A DNA stretch of 64,000 bases from JAFAGX01 sp035623335 (GTDB lineage Bacteria > Acidobacteriota > Terriglobia > Terriglobales > Acidobacteriaceae), in the NCBI GenBank assembly GCA_035623335.1, contig DASPTQ010000320.1:62001-126000 (forward strand), read 5' to 3'. Below, piece after piece: positions 36,901 to 43,526 of this stretch; positions within the stretch are counted from its first letter, which is position 1, and the number at the start of each line of letters is the position of its first letter. The notes beneath the pieces are model-generated. The model was not told the origin of the DNA. It saw only the letters and a program-made list of their open reading frames with translations, and did no database searches. The position numbers and the translations under genes are program-made.

Positions 36901-36994
36901 GGGCTATCGGACGGTGGCGGTTCCCAACACTCTCGACCAAGAGCGTGTGAAAAGGCTGCGGGCGGCGATGTCTCCGGAGAACATGGCGGCCTGA
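27953..36994 (+). CDS. Multidomain secondary-lipid/polyketide synthase KS-AT-KS-ACP4-KR-DH (Pfa-synthase related)
   Basis: A 3013-residue iterative-type synthase. KS1 (about 1-470) has C217 in DAACASAM, H351 in EGHGTSTRVGD and H391 in NFGHLKGA. AT (about 600-925) has YPGQGSQY, S709 in GHSLGEYGA and H814 in SHAFHTS. KS2 (about 1015-1535) has C1269 in NSACASTT, H1417 in the variant motif SHETYTPARGG and H1457 in FTGHAMGA. After an Ala/Pro linker come four carrier domains centred on T1723, T1856, T1975 and T2087; each has Thr, not Ser, in the motif LG(V/I)DTVKQAEMF. KR (about 2200-2690) has LITGAAGSI, FSSIAG and Y2600 in TDYSSAND. A hotdog dehydratase follows with H2742 in YDHQIDGIPVLPG. There is no enoylreductase or thioesterase. 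ATG 27953 has GGAG seven bases upstream. Product unknown; a long-chain or polyunsaturated-type lipid is the best guess. Confidence 0.9.
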   Translation: MENTLYRAIAIVGTGAILPDAPNVPAFWENIKNGRYSVTEVDQQRWDPLLYYDPNPAVPDKTYSKIGGWVREFTWEPIKWHLPVPPRVVDAMDGAQKWAIACTREALEDYGYRKRPLNPERTAVILGNAMAGERHYLTSLRIYFPEYARELGKITSFAALPEAIRRDIIRELHDRISKLLPEITEDSMPGELANCIAGRIANLFDFRGPNFVCDAACASAMAALGAAIEGLVEKDFDVAIAGGIDRNMGAPTFVKFCKIGALSATGTRPYAEGADGFVMGEGAAIFLMKRLADAERDGDKIYAVVRGLGGSSDGKGKGITAPNPIGQRLAVERAWQNAGLSPATATYFEGHGTSTRVGDVVEVQSLAEVLSSYHLPHRSIGLGSVKSNFGHLKGAAGAAGFLKTVLALRDKVLPPSVHCEHPNPDIDFAHSPLYVNTELRSWIVPPDGIRRAGLSAFGFGGTNFHAVLEEYIPERSNGNGKRSVAVSERPAAVMEATSNAKEVASASPSPHKVPLRDALVIGAASQAELVQRLQVVEKDAKAGIVPDRSAPAEPDLRAPERLAIDYSNASELAAKAASAFKALAADQPAVWKPLRALGIFRGHGPAPKVAFLYPGQGSQYVNMLKTLRDTEPIVAEVFAEADRVMTPLLGKALSEFIFVDQGDAEAVGRAEDDLRQTAITQPAVLAADLALTRLLAAYGITPDFTMGHSLGEYGALVATGALPFGQALEAVSARGREMTQVAMADNGRMAAVFAPLAEIERLLKTVDGYVVIANINSEHQSVIGGNSKAVGQAMELFQKSGYEVSALPVSHAFHTSIVAPASLPLRRVLERLNLQSPRLPIVANTNGKFYPTGPNVVPQMLDILAQQVASPVQFVTGLRTLYDAGARVFVEVGPKKALQGFAEDVLGPRGDVVWLFTNHPKVGDVPAFNQALCCLYAAGLGHGIAESRHQAMASVTAVAAPPATIPPTSGVRSEPGKQVAPAPLNNNHYVELGRFFADVLERGWQITQGQRPTTGRDSPVAITGAALGLPGTERIFDDSNVGRLLRGDQFIDTIPSRFRRAMLDKHITRLVKSDDGGGAFETITDVAGVIKLAGRGGAFDLESEFGVSHDRLVALDRDTQLAIAVGLDALRDAGLPLVLHYKTTSKGTPLPDRWALPDSLRDDTGVIFASAFPGLDSLADEMSRYCADHARRGQLATLESLQARLTEANDDSILAREIERRIEDLRDGIEKQPYIFDRRYLFRVLPMGHSQFAEFIGARGPNTQINSACASTTQAVALAEDWIRAGRCRRVIVVSADDITTDNLIGWMGAGFLASGAAATDEVVEEAAVPFDRRRHGMIIGMGAAGLVVESREAAAERGIQPICEVLSTVTANSAFHGTRLDVQHIGQVMEDLVAKAETGSCIERHQIAPRTVFVSHETYTPARGGSAAAEIHALRRVFGDAADQIVIANTKGFTGHAMGAGVEDVLAVKALETGVVPPVANFKEVDPELGKLNLSKGGAYPVEYALRLGAGFGSQISMTLLRWVATPDRVHRSPNELGYSYRIADSAAWNAWLSRLASHPAAELEVVHRTLRVRDKGPAARTAEVIREPGIARLPSVAQTPSPAMAARPFQSQPPSGSTAAETSAQRQVAGPATAAPAGMASEGKRESEVVGTAPAAKVKPETVIKSTAPTTAAVLPLPTNQEAARDPVRERILALVVEKTGYPQDMLDLDLDLEADLGVDTVKQAEMFAAIRELYDIPRDENRKLRDYPTLAHVIRFVYEKRPDLASISLPRSTSAVVAKKEETTPTQAAALAAKLEAENKAAPPAIVALPSGANSPGGAVAERILALVVEKTGYPKDMLDLDLDLEADLGVDTVKQAEMFAAIREIYNIPRDENRKLRDYPTLAHVIRFVYEKRPDLKGPASSGPGPGIEQAEEEKEIKQTQPATAPAAEIPAHDQDVVKDRILALVVEKTGYPKDMLDLDLDLEADLGVDTVKQAEMFAAIREIYNIPRDENRKLRDYPTLAHVIRFVYEKRPELAALPLPPIIQEPSATTAPTLVSIQAASEGSTEDAVKEKVLEIVAEKTGYPKDMLDLELDLEADLGIDTVKQAEMFAAIRAAYNIARDDNLKLRDFPTLAHVIKFARDRSGLAASIVQQHQERSEKPAPSSSPTAAAAPLKAPPPLLVSLDAANRIPRRVPVPLLRPPLDMCKTTGVRLEPHRRVVIMPDLGGVAEALAQLLEQKGVEVLRVEATPDTELLTNLLKSWTAAGPVHGVYWLPALDNEGSIGQMDLTTWHEAVRVRIKSLYAALRALYEHIAKPGTFLVSAVRLGGQHGYDTTGAVAPLGGAVTGFTKTYKRERPEALVKAVDFEAAHTAPKVAELLIEETLRDPGAVEIGYKDGLRWTVGLEEQSATDGQPGLRLDSNTVFLITGAAGSIVSAITADLAAAAAGTFYLLDLVPEPNADDPDLKRFVSDKEALKRDLFARIQARGERATPALVEKELAALERAHAAQSALDAVRAAGGRPHYFSVNLCDADAVATIIEQIRTRSGRIDVLLHAAGIERSRVLSEKDPREFDLVFDVKSQGLFNLLHSIGDMPLGATVAFSSIAGRFGNPGQTDYSSANDLLAKIMSSFRTTRTATRGVVIDWTAWGGIGMASRGSIPKVMEMAGIEMLQPEAGVPVIRRELTAGGTRGEVVIGKRLGLLLQEWDETGGLDVSRVETEKLSPVYGPMLGKIAGIGLFRPLTVETTLDPKIQPFLYDHQIDGIPVLPGVMGTEAFAEAALCLLPGWHVQAIEDVNYLAPFKFYRQEARTLTVEALIYPQDGGLIADCRLLGRRLFPNQTEPQVTTHFTGRVRLSRHPSKPASVPNLRAPVGNIIEADDLYRLYFHGPAYQVVEKAWWDGNQIVGLMAKGLPSNHHPSEMPTIIAPRLIELCFQTAGIWEMGGEGRMGLPGHIDCVSLMGARELAGDKDGLYAIVRPIPQGGGFDAEVADAAGNCYLRLTGYRTVAVPNTLDQERVKRLRAAMSPENMAA
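33007..34340 (+). repeat. Four tandem carrier-domain repeats within the synthase gene
   Basis: Repeats centred near 33119, 33518, 33875 and 34211 each encode an acyl-carrier-like fold starting near EKTGYPKDMLDL and ending near YPTLAHVIRFV. Repeats 2 and 3 (from about 33449 and 33806) are almost identical over roughly 105 bases, then drop to about 80% identity, while repeats 1 and 4 are more diverged. The sharp change suggests gene conversion or recent duplication. Confidence 0.85.
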
Positions 36995-37028
36995 TTGCCG
37001 CGGTGCGATCCGGGTCAATCGAGGTCTT

Positions 37029-40000
37029 GTGAATTACGGATTCCAACGCGTGGCCATCGTCAATCGTGGCGAGGCGGCCATGCGTTTCATCTACGCCGCA
37101 CGTGAATTCAATCAGGTGGGCGGCACCGCACTGTGCACCATCGCGCTTTTCACCGAGCCTGACCGACATACCATGTTTGTGCGCGAAGCCGACGAGGCGG
37201 TGTGCCTCGGTCCGGCGCATGTGCCCGATGCCAACACCCGTCAACCGAAGAGCGCCTATGTGGACTACGGTCGTCTGGAAACGGCGCTGGCGGAAGCGCG
37301 TGCGGAGGCAGTCTGGGTGGGGTGGGGTTTTGTGGCCGAGCACGCCGCCTTCGCGGACCTGTGTCGCGAGATGGGCATTGTTTTCATCGGTCCGGACGGT
37401 GACGTCATGCGCCGCGTGGGCGACAAAATCGCTTCCAAACGGTTGGCAGAACAGGCGCAAATACCGGTAGCCCTGTGGAGCGGAGGCCCTGTAGAGACGG
37501 TGGACGACGCGCTGGGCCATGCCGAGCGCCTGGGTTATCCGCTCCTGATTAAGGCCGCTGCCGGCGGCGGTGGCCGCGGAATTCGCCGGGTGCATTCTGC
37601 GGGCGAACTGCCCCGTGCCTTTGAAAGCGCCCGTGCCGAAGCCTTCAAGACCTTCGGCGACCCGACCGTTTTTCTCGAGCAATTGATACTTGGCGCCCGA
37701 CATGTCGAAGTACAGGTGATTGCGGATCATTTCGGAACCTGCTGGGCAGTGGGCGTGCGCGACTGCACCATCCAGCGGCGTCACCAGAAGATTCTCGAGG
37801 AGGCGCCCTCCCCCGCATTATCTTCGGAGCAAGACAGGGCACTGCGTATGGCGGCGGTACGCATGTGTCAGGCGGCAGGCTATCACAACGCCGGCACGGT
37901 GGAGTTCCTGTATCAGCCGCAGAGCCAGAGCTTCTCATTCATGGAGATGAACACCCGATTGCAGGTTGAACATCCGGTGACAGAGTGCACGACGGGGGTC
38001 GACTTAGTCAAACTGCAGATTCACGTGGCGCGGGGTGGCCGCCTGGAGGGTGAACCTCCGCAAACTTGCGGCCACGCCATCGAGGTGCGGTTGAACGCGG
38101 AAGACGCCGACAATGGCTTTGCTCCGGCGCCGGGCGTGATTGAGCGGTTCCGAATCCTGGGCGGGCCGGGAGTGCGCATTGATACTGGGGTTGCCGAGGG
38201 CGACTCGGTTCCCGCCGAGTTCGACTCCATGATTGCCAAGATCATCGGCTACGGTCAAAGCCGGAAAGAGGCGCTTTCCCGACTCCAGCGAGCCCTGCGA
38301 GACAGCGTAGTGGTGATCAAGGGTGGGGCCAGCAACAAGGCGTTTCTGCTGGACTTGCTGAACCGCGACGAGGTTCAGCGTGGCGAACTGCATATCGGAT
38401 GGCTGGATCATCTGGCCGCCAAAGGCGACCATATCTCGCGACCTTGCGCAGACGTGGCCTTGGTACAAGCGGCCATCGAGGCTTACGACGCGCAATTGGC
38501 GGTGGAGCAGGCACAGTTTTATGCCTCGGCCGTGCGCGGCAGGCCACAAGTACGAAGTGAGATAGGGCGAACTGCTGAGCTGCGCTATCGCGGGTACTCC
38601 TATTTGCCCAAAACTTACCGCCTCGGCCCGCAACACTACCGCGTGGAAATGAACGGTTCGCACATCGATGCGGAAATCGAGCGTCTGGGCCAGTTTGAAT
38701 CTCGGCTTACGTCCGGCGGGCGCCGTTTCCACGTTGTCTCAGTCGCCCAGGGATTGAGTTACCGGATCGAAATTGACGGCGTTTCTTACCAGATTGATCG
38801 CGACGATGGTGGTGTGGTGCACGCCGTAGCTCCCGCGGTAGTGGTTTCGATCGCGGTCAAGCCGGGCGACACCGTCTCGGTCGGCGACCGCCTGGCCGTA
38901 CTTGAAGCCATGAAAATGGAAATGCAGGTCGTGGCTCCGTTCTCCGGAAAAGTTCGCCAGGTGATGACCATGCCCAACGTGCAGGTGGACGTTGGTGCTC
39001 CCCTGGTGCAGATCGACCCCGAAGCCAGCGACCATCCCAAAGACGCCATGGAAACCGTCGCCTTTGGCGCCTCCTTTCCCCGGGATGAAGACCGTGAAGT
39101 CATCCCGCTCAATTGCCGCCAGAGTCTGGACGAACTTCGCCAACTCATGCTGGGCTTTGATGTGGATCCAAAACGCAGTGCGCGACTGCTCGCAGACTGG
39201 AACAGGCATTGTCCCGCGGATGGTGGGGAGATGCGAGAGGCCGAAGATGAGATCCTGAACATTTTCGTGGACATCTGTTCGCTGTTCCAGCAGGAACCGG
39301 AAGTAACCGAACGCGCGAGCGGGGAAGAGCCCAGCGCCGAGGCATACCTGTTCGGCTTTCTCCGCACGTTGGGCACAGGCGGCGAGGGATTGCCGCCGGC
39401 ATTTGTGGATGCCCTGCGCAGAGCGCTTGCCCATTATGGCGTCACAAGCCTCGAGCGATCGCCTCAGCTGGAACAGAGCCTGCTTTGGATCTACAAATCG
39501 CATCAACACCTAGACGAGCAAATCGCGCCGGTGCTTGCCCTCCTCGACCGTCGTCTGCAACAGGCGAGAGATTTGGCGCCGCAAGCCGGCGCGGCGCAGC
39601 GAGTGCTTCTCGACCGCCTGATCTACATGAGCAATAGCCGGTTTCCGGCCATTAGTGACTTGGCTCGGGAATTACGCTACCGGTATTTCGATCAACCCCT
39701 GTTTGAGCGGGCGCGGAAGGAAGTCTATGACAAGGTCGAAGAACAGCTCGCCCACATGGCCGCCAACCCGGAAGCTCCGGACCGCCACGAGCGAGTGCGT
39801 GCGCTTGTGGAATGTCCACAACCGCTAGTGAGGCTGCTGTCGAGGCGTTTCGCGTCCGCCGATGTGGCGCTGCGCAAGCTGATGCTCGAAGCGATCACCT
39901 GGCGCTATTACCGCATTCGCAGCCTGGAGAACTTTCACTCCTTCGATCGAGACGGGTATTGCTACGCATCCGCGGAATACGATCATGAGGGCAAGCGCAT

Positions 40001-42614
40001 TCATGTCTTCACCACCCACACCGAATATGAACGGCTCCAGGAAGCGGTACGAGCCATCTTTCCGTTGCTCGGGGAAGTGCCGACCGGCCACGACGTGGTG
40101 ATCGATTTGTACGCCTGGCATGCGGGTTCGTTAGCCGATCCAGACTCAACCTCGCAGGAAGTCGGTTCACTCCTCACTGAGGCCAGGTTCCCTCGTGCCA
40201 TCCGCCGCATCGTCGTCGAAGTTGTAAGTCCCGCCGGCTCCCAAGGCTTCGCCGCTATGCAACACTTCACGTTCCGTCCCGCTGGAGGAAACAGCTATGC
40301 AGAGGAGAAACTCTACCGCGGCCTCCATCCCATGATGGGCAAGCGGCTGCATTTGTGGCGGCTCAGCAACTTCAACATTGAGCGTCTGCCTTCGGTGGAA
40401 GATGTCTATCTCCTCCATGCCGTCGCCCGTGACAACCCGAAAGATGAGCGGCTCATCGCTGGCGTCGAGGTACGCGACGTCACACCCGTGCGCGACGAAA
40501 CCGGCCGCATCGTTCAACTGCCGCATTTGGAACGTATGTTGACGGAAGCGATCGCTGGCATGCGTCTCTATCAATCGCGGCGGCCAGCCAATCAACGCCT
40601 GCATTGGAATCGGATACTTCTCTACGTCTGGCCGCCCCTCACTCTGCAACGTGACGAATTGCGCGACCTGGTGCGCAGACTGCTCCCGGCGACCGAAGGC
40701 ATAGGGCTGGAACAGGTGGTGGTGCGCGTGCGCATTCCCAATCCCGCCAGCGGAGAAATGCGCGACATGGTAGTTCGCATTTCGAGCCCGGCCGGACGCG
40801 GCATGCTCATCACCTTCCGGCCCGCAGCCAAAATGCAGCCCATCAAGCCGCTGGCCGAATATGAGCAAAAAGTCGTCCGCATGCGGCAACGCGGCATGAT
40901 TCACCCCTACGAAATCATCAAAATGCTCACTCCGGCGCAGAGCCACACCCGGGCAGACTTCCCGCCCGGTGACTTTGTGGAGCACGATCTTGATGAAGAC
41001 GGCTGTCTAGTTCCGGTTGACCGTCCCTACGGTCAAAACCAGAGCAACATCATCACCGGAGTCATCCGTAACTTTACAGAACGGTATCCTGAAGGCATGA
41101 CGCGGGTGTTGTTGCTGGGAGATCCGAGTAAGGACCTTGGTGCGCTCGCCGAACCCGAATGCCGGCGCATCATTGCCGCCATGGACCTGGCCGAGAAGAT
41201 GGGCGTGCCGCTCGAGTGGTTCCCCATCTCGGCCGGCGCCAAGATCTCGATGAACAGCGGCGTAGAGAACATGGACTGGATTGCCCGCGTCTTGCGCCGT
41301 CTGGTCGAGTTCACCCAAGCCGGAGGCGAGGTAAACCTGGTTATCAACGGAATCAACGTGGGGGCCCAGCCCTACTGGAACGCAGAGGCTACGATGCTCA
41401 TGCACACGCGGGGCATTCTGGTGATGACGCCGAAAGCGGCCATGGTGCTCACCGGCAAACGCGCGCTCGACTACTCGGGCGGCATCTCGGCTGAGGACAA
41501 TCAAGGGATTGGCGGCTACGACCGAATCATGGGTATCAACGGTCAGGCGCAGTATTGGGCGCGAGACGTCGATGAAGCCTGCGAGATTCTTTTTCGCCAC
41601 TATGAGCATACTTACGTGGCGCCGGGCGAGAGGTTCCCACGCCGGGCGGAGACCATCGATCCGATCGAGCGCGATGTGCAAACTTATCCTCACCAGAATC
41701 ACGAGGAAGGATTCACGCGGGTGGGCGACATTTTCTCCGATGAGACCAACCCCGGACGCAAGAAGTCCTTCGACATCCGCAAAGTGATGATGGCTACCAT
41801 CGACCAAGACCATGCGCCTCTGGAGCGCTGGGCCGGGATGAGGGCAGCAGAAACCGCGGTCGTTTGGGATGCTCATCTGGGCGGCTATCCGGTTTGCCTC
41901 ATCGGCTTCGAGTCGCGCCCCTTGCCGCGATTCGGCTTTATTCCCGCCGACGGGCCCGAACAATGGACCTCCGGTACCCTTTTCCCGCAATCCTCGAAGA
42001 AAGTAGCGCGCGCCATTAACGCGGCCAGCCGAAATCGGCCGGTGGTACTGCTGGCCAATCTGTCGGGATTTGACGGCTCGCCGGAATCTATGCGCCGGCT
42101 GCAATTGGAGTTTGGCGCAGAGATCGGAAGGGCGGTGGTGAATTTTAAAGGACCCATGATATTTTGCGTGATTTCCCGATACCACGGAGGCGCTTACGTG
42201 GTTTTTTCCCGGGCACTTAACAAACAGCTGGAGGTGGCGGCCTTGGAAGGCAGTTATGCCTCTGTCATCGGCGGTGCCCCGGCGGCCGCAGTGGTTTTTG
42301 CCGGCGAAGTCGAAGCCAAAACCCGCAAGGATCCGCGCTTGCAAGCCCTAAGCCAAGCCATCTCCCAAGCCGAGGGCGGCGAGAAGGGTCGCTTGCGCGC
42401 TCAGTGGGAGGAACTATTCAAAGTGGTGCATTCGGAGAAATTGGGCGAGACAGCTGCCGACTTCGACCGCGTCCATAGTGTGCAACGGGCCCTCGCGGTA
42501 CGCGCGCTGGATTGCATCATTCCTCCAGCAAAGCTGCGGCCTTATCTGATCGATGCGGTGGAGCGCGGGATGGCCAAAGAGAAGGAATCCACCCTCGCAA
42601 CCCAAGCGGCTTAG
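37029..42614 (+). CDS. Single-chain acyl-CoA carboxylase (BC-BCCP-CT), eukaryote-ACC-like layout
   Basis: A 1861-residue biotin enzyme combining all carboxylase parts. Residues 1-450 are biotin carboxylase: VAIVNRGEAAMRFIYAA, KAAAGGGGRGIRRV, MEMNTRLQVEHPVTE. BCCP (about 590-665) carries biotin on K629 in LEAMKMEMQV. A 600-residue middle region (about 670-1280) without known catalytic motifs resembles the central part of single-chain carboxylases. Carboxyltransferase follows: RQRGMIHPYEIIKMLTP, WFPISAGAKISMNSGVENMD, YDRIMGINGQAQYWARDVD, then GFIPADGPEQWTSGTLFPQS, LLANLSGFDGSPESM and YHGGAYVVFSRALN. The start is GTG 37029 with GAGG upstream. Bacteria normally split these functions over 2-4 proteins. 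Position 35 bases after the synthase suggests it supplies malonyl- or alkylmalonyl-CoA; substrate unproven. Confidence 0.88.
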   Translation: MNYGFQRVAIVNRGEAAMRFIYAAREFNQVGGTALCTIALFTEPDRHTMFVREADEAVCLGPAHVPDANTRQPKSAYVDYGRLETALAEARAEAVWVGWGFVAEHAAFADLCREMGIVFIGPDGDVMRRVGDKIASKRLAEQAQIPVALWSGGPVETVDDALGHAERLGYPLLIKAAAGGGGRGIRRVHSAGELPRAFESARAEAFKTFGDPTVFLEQLILGARHVEVQVIADHFGTCWAVGVRDCTIQRRHQKILEEAPSPALSSEQDRALRMAAVRMCQAAGYHNAGTVEFLYQPQSQSFSFMEMNTRLQVEHPVTECTTGVDLVKLQIHVARGGRLEGEPPQTCGHAIEVRLNAEDADNGFAPAPGVIERFRILGGPGVRIDTGVAEGDSVPAEFDSMIAKIIGYGQSRKEALSRLQRALRDSVVVIKGGASNKAFLLDLLNRDEVQRGELHIGWLDHLAAKGDHISRPCADVALVQAAIEAYDAQLAVEQAQFYASAVRGRPQVRSEIGRTAELRYRGYSYLPKTYRLGPQHYRVEMNGSHIDAEIERLGQFESRLTSGGRRFHVVSVAQGLSYRIEIDGVSYQIDRDDGGVVHAVAPAVVVSIAVKPGDTVSVGDRLAVLEAMKMEMQVVAPFSGKVRQVMTMPNVQVDVGAPLVQIDPEASDHPKDAMETVAFGASFPRDEDREVIPLNCRQSLDELRQLMLGFDVDPKRSARLLADWNRHCPADGGEMREAEDEILNIFVDICSLFQQEPEVTERASGEEPSAEAYLFGFLRTLGTGGEGLPPAFVDALRRALAHYGVTSLERSPQLEQSLLWIYKSHQHLDEQIAPVLALLDRRLQQARDLAPQAGAAQRVLLDRLIYMSNSRFPAISDLARELRYRYFDQPLFERARKEVYDKVEEQLAHMAANPEAPDRHERVRALVECPQPLVRLLSRRFASADVALRKLMLEAITWRYYRIRSLENFHSFDRDGYCYASAEYDHEGKRIHVFTTHTEYERLQEAVRAIFPLLGEVPTGHDVVIDLYAWHAGSLADPDSTSQEVGSLLTEARFPRAIRRIVVEVVSPAGSQGFAAMQHFTFRPAGGNSYAEEKLYRGLHPMMGKRLHLWRLSNFNIERLPSVEDVYLLHAVARDNPKDERLIAGVEVRDVTPVRDETGRIVQLPHLERMLTEAIAGMRLYQSRRPANQRLHWNRILLYVWPPLTLQRDELRDLVRRLLPATEGIGLEQVVVRVRIPNPASGEMRDMVVRISSPAGRGMLITFRPAAKMQPIKPLAEYEQKVVRMRQRGMIHPYEIIKMLTPAQSHTRADFPPGDFVEHDLDEDGCLVPVDRPYGQNQSNIITGVIRNFTERYPEGMTRVLLLGDPSKDLGALAEPECRRIIAAMDLAEKMGVPLEWFPISAGAKISMNSGVENMDWIARVLRRLVEFTQAGGEVNLVINGINVGAQPYWNAEATMLMHTRGILVMTPKAAMVLTGKRALDYSGGISAEDNQGIGGYDRIMGINGQAQYWARDVDEACEILFRHYEHTYVAPGERFPRRAETIDPIERDVQTYPHQNHEEGFTRVGDIFSDETNPGRKKSFDIRKVMMATIDQDHAPLERWAGMRAAETAVVWDAHLGGYPVCLIGFESRPLPRFGFIPADGPEQWTSGTLFPQSSKKVARAINAASRNRPVVLLANLSGFDGSPESMRRLQLEFGAEIGRAVVNFKGPMIFCVISRYHGGAYVVFSRALNKQLEVAALEGSYASVIGGAPAAAVVFAGEVEAKTRKDPRLQALSQAISQAEGGEKGRLRAQWEELFKVVHSEKLGETAADFDRVHSVQRALAVRALDCIIPPAKLRPYLIDAVERGMAKEKESTLATQAA

Positions 42615-42671
42615 GAAGATTCGATCCTAGTATGCCCTTAGCCGTGGGTTGGGCTCGGATTGAGGGACCTA

Positions 42672-43526
42672 ATGAACGTGTACTGTCTGGAGCAAGCAGA
42701 GACAGATGTGACAAGCGACAAAAGCTGGCTGAGCGACAGGGAAGCGCTCTGGTTAAACGGTCTTCGCTTTCCCAAACGCCGTGCTGAGTGGAGGCTTGGG
42801 CGGTGGACGGCAAAGCGGGCGGTTGCCGCTTATCTGAACCTGCCCTCCTACCCCCAGGCTCTGGCGAGAATCGAAATACGTCCGGCACCCTCTGGCGCGC
42901 CCGAGGTGTTCTTTGAGAACCAACCTGCAGGCGTCACCCTTTCCCTCAGTCACAGGTCCGGCAGAGCTCTGGCTGCGGTTGCGTGCTCGGGTGCGAAACT
43001 GGGGTGCGATCTGGAAGTGATCGAAGCCCGCAGCAACGCTTTCATCGCCGACTATCTCACGGCTGAGGAGCAAGGGATGATTGCACGCACATCCGCAGGA
43101 GATAAAGCCTGGCTAACGACTCTATTCTGGAGCAGCAAGGAGAGTGCGCTTAAAGCTCTGCATGAGGGGCTGCGCCTCGACACCCGCTCTGTGATCGTTA
43201 GTCTCGAAGCAACCTCCCCCGACCTAAATAGCTGGCGTCCGCTTGGGGTTCGTTATGTGGGCGGACAAGCGTTCCATGGCTGGTGGCAACGTGGGGACAG
43301 GGTACTGCGAACCCTGGTCGCCGATCCAGTTCCGGCCCAGCCCATTTGGTTGGAAGCGGGTTCCGAACACCGGCTGCAGCCCACCCGGGCGGGCAAGACG
43401 CCAGTCACTCGAAGGAATGTGGAAGATCCCTTTCGCGAGTACGCGCGCGAAACCAAACTCGAGGCGAGCGAAGTAACCAACCCCTTTCGTGCAGCGGGAG
43501 TGAGAATGTGGACTGCCAAGCCTTAA
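42672..43526 (+). CDS. 4'-phosphopantetheinyl transferase, Sfp type
   Basis: A 284-residue enzyme that moves phosphopantetheine from CoA to carrier domains. Signatures are WRLGRWTAKRAVAAYL, VTLSLSHRSGRALAAVA, the Mg-binding Asp in LGCDLEVIEARS, and FWSSKESALKALHEGLRL with the W-x2-KE-x3-K pattern. The last ~60 residues (after about 225) extend beyond the usual family end and are polar. ATG 42672 was chosen since GAGGGA lies upstream; the TTG at 42660 is an alternative. It is 58 bases downstream of the carboxylase and ends the plus-strand run; its stop overlaps the stop of the convergent hypothetical gene (TTAA). Its natural substrate is very likely the four-carrier synthase upstream. Confidence 0.92.
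   Translation: MNVYCLEQAETDVTSDKSWLSDREALWLNGLRFPKRRAEWRLGRWTAKRAVAAYLNLPSYPQALARIEIRPAPSGAPEVFFENQPAGVTLSLSHRSGRALAAVACSGAKLGCDLEVIEARSNAFIADYLTAEEQGMIARTSAGDKAWLTTLFWSSKESALKALHEGLRLDTRSVIVSLEATSPDLNSWRPLGVRYVGGQAFHGWWQRGDRVLRTLVADPVPAQPIWLEAGSEHRLQPTRAGKTPVTRRNVEDPFREYARETKLEASEVTNPFRAAGVRMWTAKP

Noticed and set aside
27953..36994. Assignment of the synthase as PfaA of a known EPA/DHA pathway
   Set aside because: The carriers lack the Ser motif, the KS-AT-KS order differs, and PfaB/C/D partners, including the PfaD enoylreductase, are absent from the window.
41007..42344. 445-codon minus-strand open frame inside the carboxylase gene
   Set aside because: It is antisense to the conserved carboxyltransferase domain, has His/Arg-rich composition typical of frame shadows in GC-rich genes, and has no ribosome site.
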